DNA from: Nymphaea colorata | Taxonomy: Eukaryota > Streptophyta > Magnoliopsida > Nymphaeales > Nymphaeaceae | Length of the DNA stretch: 64,000 bases | Reading direction: 5' to 3' | NCBI RefSeq assembly: GCF_008831285.2 | Contig: NC_045146.1 | Coordinates: forward strand, 19,833,149 to 19,897,148 | Part shown: piece by piece, positions 58,201-64,000 of the stretch | Layout: the number at the start of each line of letters is the position of its first letter | How positions within the stretch are numbered: position 1 is the first letter of the stretch | Notes under the pieces: model-generated | Told to the model about the DNA's origin: nothing | Database searches by the model: none | What the model saw: only the letters and a program-made list of their open reading frames with translations | Made by a program: the position numbers and the translations under genes

Positions 58201-61200
58201 ATTTTATAATTTTCAATCAGAAGCTAAACATAAGTTGTTCAAGACTGTTTTACGGTAAAGACTAATGGGGATTCGTCTGTCTGACCCGATCCATGTCAAT
58301 TGACTACAAAAAAAGTAACACATATATTTATACAGAAATAAATGCCTAAATATATAAATTTACGTAAAGAACATATATATTTATAGGTGAGGAATTAATT
58401 GGCTGACCAATACGAGTAATTGACTAGTCTAACCAATTAGTTGCTGGTTTGAAATACTAGTCAGTCGATAAATGACTTATCTGACTAGTTGGACTAGTTG
58501 GGATATATATATATATATGTATATATCCCAACTAGTCCAACTAGTATGATAAGTCATTTATCGACTGGCTAGTATTTCAAACCAGCAATGTATCCATCCT
58601 CTGGCCATTGTGAGCTTCATCCAATCACGGCTGCTTGCCACTAGATGTTTTGCACGGAGTGGGGCATTATTAAACACGCCGTCTGGTGCATTGCATTAGG
58701 CAGTTTGCTATGAAAGGTCGGAGGATTCTTTCCTCCAAACCTAGACGGAGAAATCCACAAATCCTATATATGTATACATGTGTGTATACATATTTAGGAG
58801 CTGAAATCCTCCGACGGTCCAGAGCTTCATCTAATAAAGGCTGCGGGATGCAATGCATTGGGCAGTGTGCTATGAGAGGCCAAAACCTGGAAGGAGAAAT
58901 CCACAAATCCTATATATGTACACACACACACACATATATATGTATATATCATAGTCACAAAAAACACATTTTTTCTAAAAATGTGACAAAATGTGATAAA
59001 TAAAATAGCTGTTTAAAACTTTAAAAAATGCATTTTTTTTAAGAAAACGTTAAAATGAAAAAAGAGAAAAAAAAACTGCTTTTTTGTGTAGTTTTCATGT
59101 TTTTTTTTCATATTTTTTCAATGCCAATTTTTTTTTTTCATTTTCTATTTTTATTTATTGTAAGTCTACTTATTTTGTCATGTTTTCAATTTTTATTATT
59201 AGTTTCTCATTTATTTTATTTTTCCCTTACTTTTATTTATTTTTTATTTTTAAAAGTTTTTCTTTGTTTTTTCCCTTTTTTTCAATCCCATCGTATTATA
59301 CCCGAGAAAAACCTCACCTTTTGAAATGCAAGAATGCTTTTTGTGGCTACGATATATATATATATATAGGAAATTTCTATGATGTTGTGTACCAAATATT
59401 GCCAGATACCTAAGAATTGAAAATTTGTCATTAAAAGCACCATGAATTGTTTTTAGAAACACTGTGAAATGTTCCTGCATCACAAACCATCGCTAATACT
59501 CATGTGTCAATTGTTTTTCAGTGATAGATTTTTAATTTTTAACTATCCAGCAACATCTGGTACATAGCAGCATAGAATTCCCCTATATATATATATATGT
59601 AAATTTATATACCATGTTAAGAGGGTTTTCTCGTGTCTCACATGTCACAAGATGCATGTTTGGAATGATTTGGTAAATCAATGGCTAACAATTTTGTGAT
59701 GATAATTATCACTCTAAAAATGGTCTAAAATATTAGGTTGGAGTTCCCTTTTAACTCATAAAAAATGTTAATAAGGGAAAGTGCATACCTAACATCTGGT
59801 AAACATTCTCTTATTTTTTGTTAAAAACACACCTATGTTCTACATTGTTAAATGATCTGCTGTCAATGTAACCTAGTTAACACCAACCAAAGTTGAGTTA
59901 GTGAAATCAATGACTAGAATGCCCCGAATATGAAGAAATCATGTTCAATCATTTGCATTGGCTTCTTTAACTATGCATAATTATATTAATGCATGATCAA
60001 GTATATCCAAGCATTTTCGAGTAACTTGGCTCAGATAGTTTTATTCCGAATTTACTGATTTCCGCACAAAATATCCTTTCCATTTGGTATCTACATACTA
60101 TGGAAACTGCTGCATTTGTCATTTGATGCATCAAATTGTAATGCAAATATCACCAAACTGTAAGTTTGCCATTCAGAATTTAGATGACTCATATAAACCA
60201 TTGCTGTTGTGCAATAGATTATGTTCTTTCTGGATTCATTAGTGTAATAATTCCGTTTGACCCATCCAGTTGATTACATTTTCTAAGTTGCTATACAAGC
60301 CAGAGAGGTGAATCGGTGATGAAACTCTCTCGTTCTATGAATTATTGTTCATGAGGATGGTAAAAGATAAAACCGTATGTGTAAATGAATGTACCGGGTT
60401 AATGGTTGGGCAGTGTAAATGGTTATTTGAAATTTAGCAGGCCTTCCCATATAATAATTGATAATGTCATGCAGCCCTTCTTTTCTTTTGAATTATTTAT
60501 TGATTTAATCTTAATTTTTGCCGGATTGATTCAGTTTGAGTGTCATTTGATAACGCAGGTGACTGACCATGGCTATACTTTTTGCAAATTGGATTTGACC
60601 AATGCTTATTTTGAACCTACAAGGAAATGAAAATCCAAATTAATGGACTTCTCTTGTTGTTTCATCAATGTTGGTACCTTGAAATTGTTATTCTTATTCA
60701 AAGCTATTCTCAGCTTCTCTTTCCTTCTATTTATCAGAAATAAAACTCCTTACCATTCTCCTCTGAACCTGCCCCACCACATCCTTTTTCTTCACCGCTG
60801 TTGTAGTTTACTTTAATGTTTCAATTTCTTTTTCCTGCTTTCAAATGCAGAAACACTTTCCTGAAGTCTTAATCTTCTATTTTTGTAGCTGGTGATGCTA
60901 CTATGGAGCTACTTTTCTGTGGTTTTCACGGATCCAGGCAGTGTTCCGCCAAGTTGGAGGCCTACAGTGGATGAAGAGAGTGGTGACACTATTCCATTAG
61001 CTAGCTCTGAGTTTGTTAATCAAGTTGTGGGTTCACAACTGTCTCCAGTTGTTGTTGATCCGTCAAATTCCAGAGTTCGTTACTGCAGGAAGTGCAACCA
61101 GTTGAAGCCACCTCGCTGCCACCATTGCTCTGTTTGTAAGTTATGATTTCACTTTGTAATTATCCTTTTAGTTATTTGCGAGAAACATCGACATATTTAT

Positions 61201-63813
61201 GGTTTTGTGTCAGTTTGATCATTTATTCGCAGTATATTATATGGTTTTTTCGGTTTTAGTTACCTTTATGATGTATGACTTATGTTTAGGTACTGACGCT
61301 GGATCTTGTTGTGTGTTTGGTAGGTGGGAGGTGTGTTCTGAAAATGGACCATCACTGTGTATGGGTGGTTAACTGTGTTGGTGCACTAAATTATAAATTT
61401 TTCCTTCTTTTCCTGGTAAGGTGTCTGCACTACACTCCAGTTATTGTCTATTCATTATTTCTACATCTGGAAAACAGTTACAAATACAGTTCTCGGGTTT
61501 CTATCAGCAAGCATTTTTGGTTTGTTCGGCAATTTTTTTAAGAAAAACCTCTGAAACTCAGAAAATTTAAAATTGTACAAAAGATAACGGATAGAATTTA
61601 TGATACTTAGAGTTTTATCTTAAAGTCATATTGATAAAGGTTCAAGATGGATTTAAAATTTTTTGATAAACAAAAATGGAAACATACAATGGAAATATGT
61701 TAAAAAGATTTTTCATAAAAGGATGGAAAGTTTCACGATGGTATCATGATACTATCACAGGCATTTTTTGCAATAATTTGAAAAGATTACAAGATTATCC
61801 CCTTTAGCAATGGTTGTTTTGGCAACAATTTTTCAAAATATTGCCATTACTTGTGACTGTGGTTTGGAACTTCGAAAAGGTGGGTAATGCACCTCTTATG
61901 AGTAAGTATATTTTTTAACGTTGTATGGGTACATGTCAATAGTTGTACACTGATGTTGTTTCTTGGTGAATGACATGTATATGTTTATTTATTTATTACA
62001 ATCTGGAGTAGCACTTGTATAATGTTCTGAAATAGCACCTTTATACTAAATTAATATGAAGGGGCTTGCAAAAAGAGGTCCTGATAAAGAATATGAAGCA
62101 TATTTTTTATACAAAGAAGCTCTAATGTGGTATAAAACACAATGATGGCGTAAATGTTCAGCAATTTTTTGGTCTCAGGATTTCCCTCATAGCTAAGAAG
62201 GATTTTACCTCAAACTTGGAATTTCTGTAACCTTGCCACGAGGTTATCGACCTATTGCTAGACCCTTTTTTTCCGATTGCATTACATATAATACAAGATG
62301 TTTTCAAATTTCAACCTATGATGTAGTATTGTTTAAATTGCTTACCTAATTTTGTAGCTTTGTATTACAATGTTTGGAAAATATATTCGGCCAATCTTCA
62401 ATAGCTAGTACTTGTTGCAGAACCATAGCTATTGGTTTAAGTTTGAAAGCTGTTTGACTCGTACAGTCGTAGCCATGTGGTAACTAGGGCTATTGCAGGT
62501 GTAACCTGGACACATCATGGGTATGGCAGCTTGATAGAAGTATACCCATGTAAATGGTTGGTAGTTTTGGAGTGTTAGGTGTTTCATCTTGACATAGTTT
62601 TGTTTATTGTATCACGCTATATTAAATGGTTGATAGGATTCAAACTCGTCATACACTTAAATTCTTGAACTAATGCAGATTCACATGGTCCTGAGTGTCT
62701 ACATGGTCCTCAGGCCTTAAGCTTGTTTTATTTCACCTAGTCAATAGCTGCACTGAAGCATCACCTAGGAATTTGTCAAACACGTTGATGCTTGGGCAAA
62801 AGCTGCAGCTAGGCATGGGCAAGTTCTCTTTTTCATTGTTTTTTCCTGTTTCATTTTGTATTCCAAAAAAAAAAAGAAACTGATTAGTGGAGTTGGCATT
62901 CTTGAATATTTAGGTTCATCTCTGGCTTAAATTTTGGAATCTTTCCTACGTGGTAACCTTTTAATGAGCTAATGTCAAAATGGATGTGAATCTTTTCTCT
63001 CTACAATTTTGACAATTTTTGTTAGTGATGACACACCATATTCCTCTCCACAGGTCTAAAACTAGTCTCCTTATTGTGCTGAATACTTTAGATGTTTTTT
63101 TTTTTTTCATTTTCATACAGCTGTTGATCTTTGTTATTTTGTCATCTGGTGAAAAACTATTCTGACTTATATACATGTAAATATATCTCTAAATGCAGTT
63201 CTATACTTTCCTTGAGACAACGCTTGTTACATTAGCTTTGCTGCCACAGTTTGTGGCATTCTTTAGTGATCGAGAGATCCCTGGTACACCTGGAACTCTT
63301 GCTACCACCTTCCTGGCATTTGGTATGATTCTTTCATTTTCTTTCTTAGTAGTCTTGTCCTGCTGCAGCTTGTGTTTGTTGCTTACTGGTTTGCTGTATG
63401 TAGTGTTGAACCTGGCTTTTGCTCTAAGTGTTCTGGGTTTTCTGATCATGCATATATCTCTGGTCTCTGCCAATACAACAACCATTGAGGTAAATAGACT
63501 GGAACTGGTTTAGCCTCTAAGGCTGCATTTCCTTTCGTGGTTATTTTGGTTCTCTATTACAAACAGAGAAAATTAATGATCCTTTAGTAGTCCTTGTCAA
63601 AGTTGATGCCCTCTAAACCTCTGATTCTTAATCATAACTTTGATGTTTGTTGGCAATGTCTCGAAGGTTGGGGAATAACACCTGTGTTTTCTCAGTGACC
63701 AAAAACAAATGTGCCTGAAATTTCTCAATTTATGTTCTTATATTCAGGCATATGAAAAGAAGAGTTCTCCAAAATGGCGGTATGATCTAGGTCGAAGAAG
63801 GAATTTTGAACAG
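55237..63813 (+). CDS. PAT14: DHHC protein S-acyltransferase (PAT13/PAT14 type), 5' part, runs past the window
   Basis: Six exons are visible: 55237-55446, 60889-61135, 61324-61415, 63199-63322, 63404-63489 and 63748-63813. All introns are GT-AG and give 275 codons in frame. The last exon (or exons) lies beyond 64000. DHHC enzymes transfer palmitate to protein cysteines at the Golgi, vacuole or plasma membrane. Visible are two N-terminal membrane segments (about residues 22-42 and 58-83), the DPG motif (85-87), and a Cys-rich zinc-binding domain starting [19 protein letters not shown]. The catalytic DHHC is at 161-164, two further membrane segments follow (about 177-200 and 226-246), and the TTxE motif is at 250-253. 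The start is the ATG giving [11 protein letters not shown]; an in-frame upstream ATG at 55174 would add a non-conserved Lys-rich leader. PAT13 and PAT14 cannot be separated here. Confidence 0.94.
57306..57751 (+). mobile_element. Decayed TRIM-like retroelement in the DHHC gene intron
   Basis: Two diverged repeats, about 57306-57474 and 57553-57751, share atcttcaagggc and the cctttttg region with the intact TRIM at 44837-45304. The internal part has a degenerate primer site and agttcaacacttgga, the same motif that follows the primer site in the intact copy. No target duplication is visible. Confidence 0.65.
57830..58030 (+). pseudogene. psaC: Plastid psaC relic (nuclear-integrated plastid DNA)
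   Basis: psaC encodes the 81-residue photosystem I subunit that carries two 4Fe-4S clusters and is normally encoded in the plastid. The stretch from the ATG at 57830 reads [20 protein letters not shown] in place of the psaC start, and several cluster-binding Cys positions are altered. Farther on, the DNA at about 57936-58020 (caccaagaacaaa, gatgtgaatctgcttgtcca, tggcatgaaac) matches the 3' half of plastid psaC closely, but the frame is lost to small deletions. The relic is about 200 bp against 246 for the gene and is non-functional. Confidence 0.8.
58441..58588. repeat. Long hairpin, about 70-bp arms, MITE-like
   Basis: The left arm from 58441 (ttgctggtttgaaatactag) is matched by its reverse complement ending at 58588, with an (AT)n centre and only a few mismatches. 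Such foldback structures are typical of MITEs. Related gactagt words continue to the left (58395-58440). No target duplication was identified. Confidence 0.85.
58610..58921. repeat. Direct duplication in the DHHC gene intron
   Basis: Sequence at about 58610-58775 recurs in shortened form at about 58821-58921. Both copies share gagcttcatc near the start and end with gagaaatccacaaatcctat followed by an AT/CA tract. The second copy lacks about 60 bp. Confidence 0.8.
61416..63198 (+). other. DHHC gene intron 3 (1.8 kb), nothing recognised
   Basis: GT-AG intron between exons ending at 61415 and starting at 63199. It is AT-rich and no element or exon remnant is seen. Confidence 0.85.
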
Positions 63814-64000
63814 GTTGGTATTCTTTTTTCTTCCATGTTATTAGATGATCATGTGTAGTTGTTATTTTTTCCCACATTCTTTTTAGTCCTACCAATTTAT
63901 TTGAATCCTTTTTTTCCGTATATATTCACAACCTTCACTGGTCAAACATGGATGTTGTTTAATCAAGAAACTTGGTAAAATTGACTTGTGGTGGAACACA
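63814..64000 (+). other. Start of DHHC gene intron 6, open at the window edge
   Basis: A GTTGGT donor follows the exon ending at 63813. No acceptor is reached before the window ends. Confidence 0.75.

Larger units (their letters stand above)
55447..60888 (+). other. DHHC gene intron 1 (5.4 kb)
   Basis: GT at 55447 and a TTTTGTAG acceptor ending at 60888. It contains a decayed TRIM (57306-57751), a plastid psaC relic (57830-58030), a long hairpin (58441-58588), a direct duplication (58610-58921) and very T-rich stretches (56680-57060, 59040-59290). The remainder shows nothing recognisable. Confidence 0.85.

Noticed and set aside
59055-59413. Two overlapping Phe-rich frames of 89 and 109 codons
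   Set aside because: They result from a T-rich low-complexity stretch in the DHHC gene intron.
60851-60888. Alternative acceptor for DHHC exon 2 (aaatgcag at 60843-60850)
   Set aside because: Using it would add 38 bases and put a TGA stop in frame within the added sequence. The ttttgtag acceptor before 60889 continues directly into the conserved membrane segment and keeps the frame.

Overview
The window is nuclear DNA from a flowering plant. The genes are split by GT-AG introns, LTR retrotransposons primed by initiator tRNA-Met are present, there is a plastid psaC relic, and the genes resemble plant KEULE/SEC1 and PAT13/PAT14. Introns are unusually long and full of transposons. I cannot name the species.

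Layout. 448-5589 holds a nearly complete Ty1/copia element on the plus strand, with a perfect 5-bp target duplication, 177 bp past the stop codon of a small four-exon gene on the minus strand (5767-6769). That gene encodes a conserved 123-residue single-pass membrane protein. After about 5 kb without recognisable genes comes the main gene, 11860-49158 on the plus strand: a 21-exon, 658-codon Sec1/Munc18 protein of the KEULE/SEC1 type, which acts in vesicle fusion at the cell plate and plasma membrane. All 20 of its introns start GT and end AG and keep the frame. Its intron 8 (22538-34526) is about 12 kb. It contains a PIF/Harbinger (Tourist-like) element that carries a truncated copy of the chlorophyll-synthesis gene DVR, remains of related elements, and a second, young copia element on the minus strand nested in the LTR of an older retrotransposon. 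Other introns hold small TRIM-type retroelements and local tandem duplications. A 6-kb spacer (49159-55236) follows. At 55237 a DHHC-type protein S-acyltransferase of the PAT13/PAT14 group begins; six exons are visible and it runs off the right edge. Its 5.4-kb first intron holds a decayed TRIM, a plastid psaC relic and a long hairpin.

The three host genes are ordinary housekeeping or trafficking genes. The most interesting material is the transposon population in their introns: the DVR-carrying element and its relatives share a subterminal hairpin whose stem has changed by paired substitutions, and four TRIM elements of one family sit in introns of two adjacent genes.
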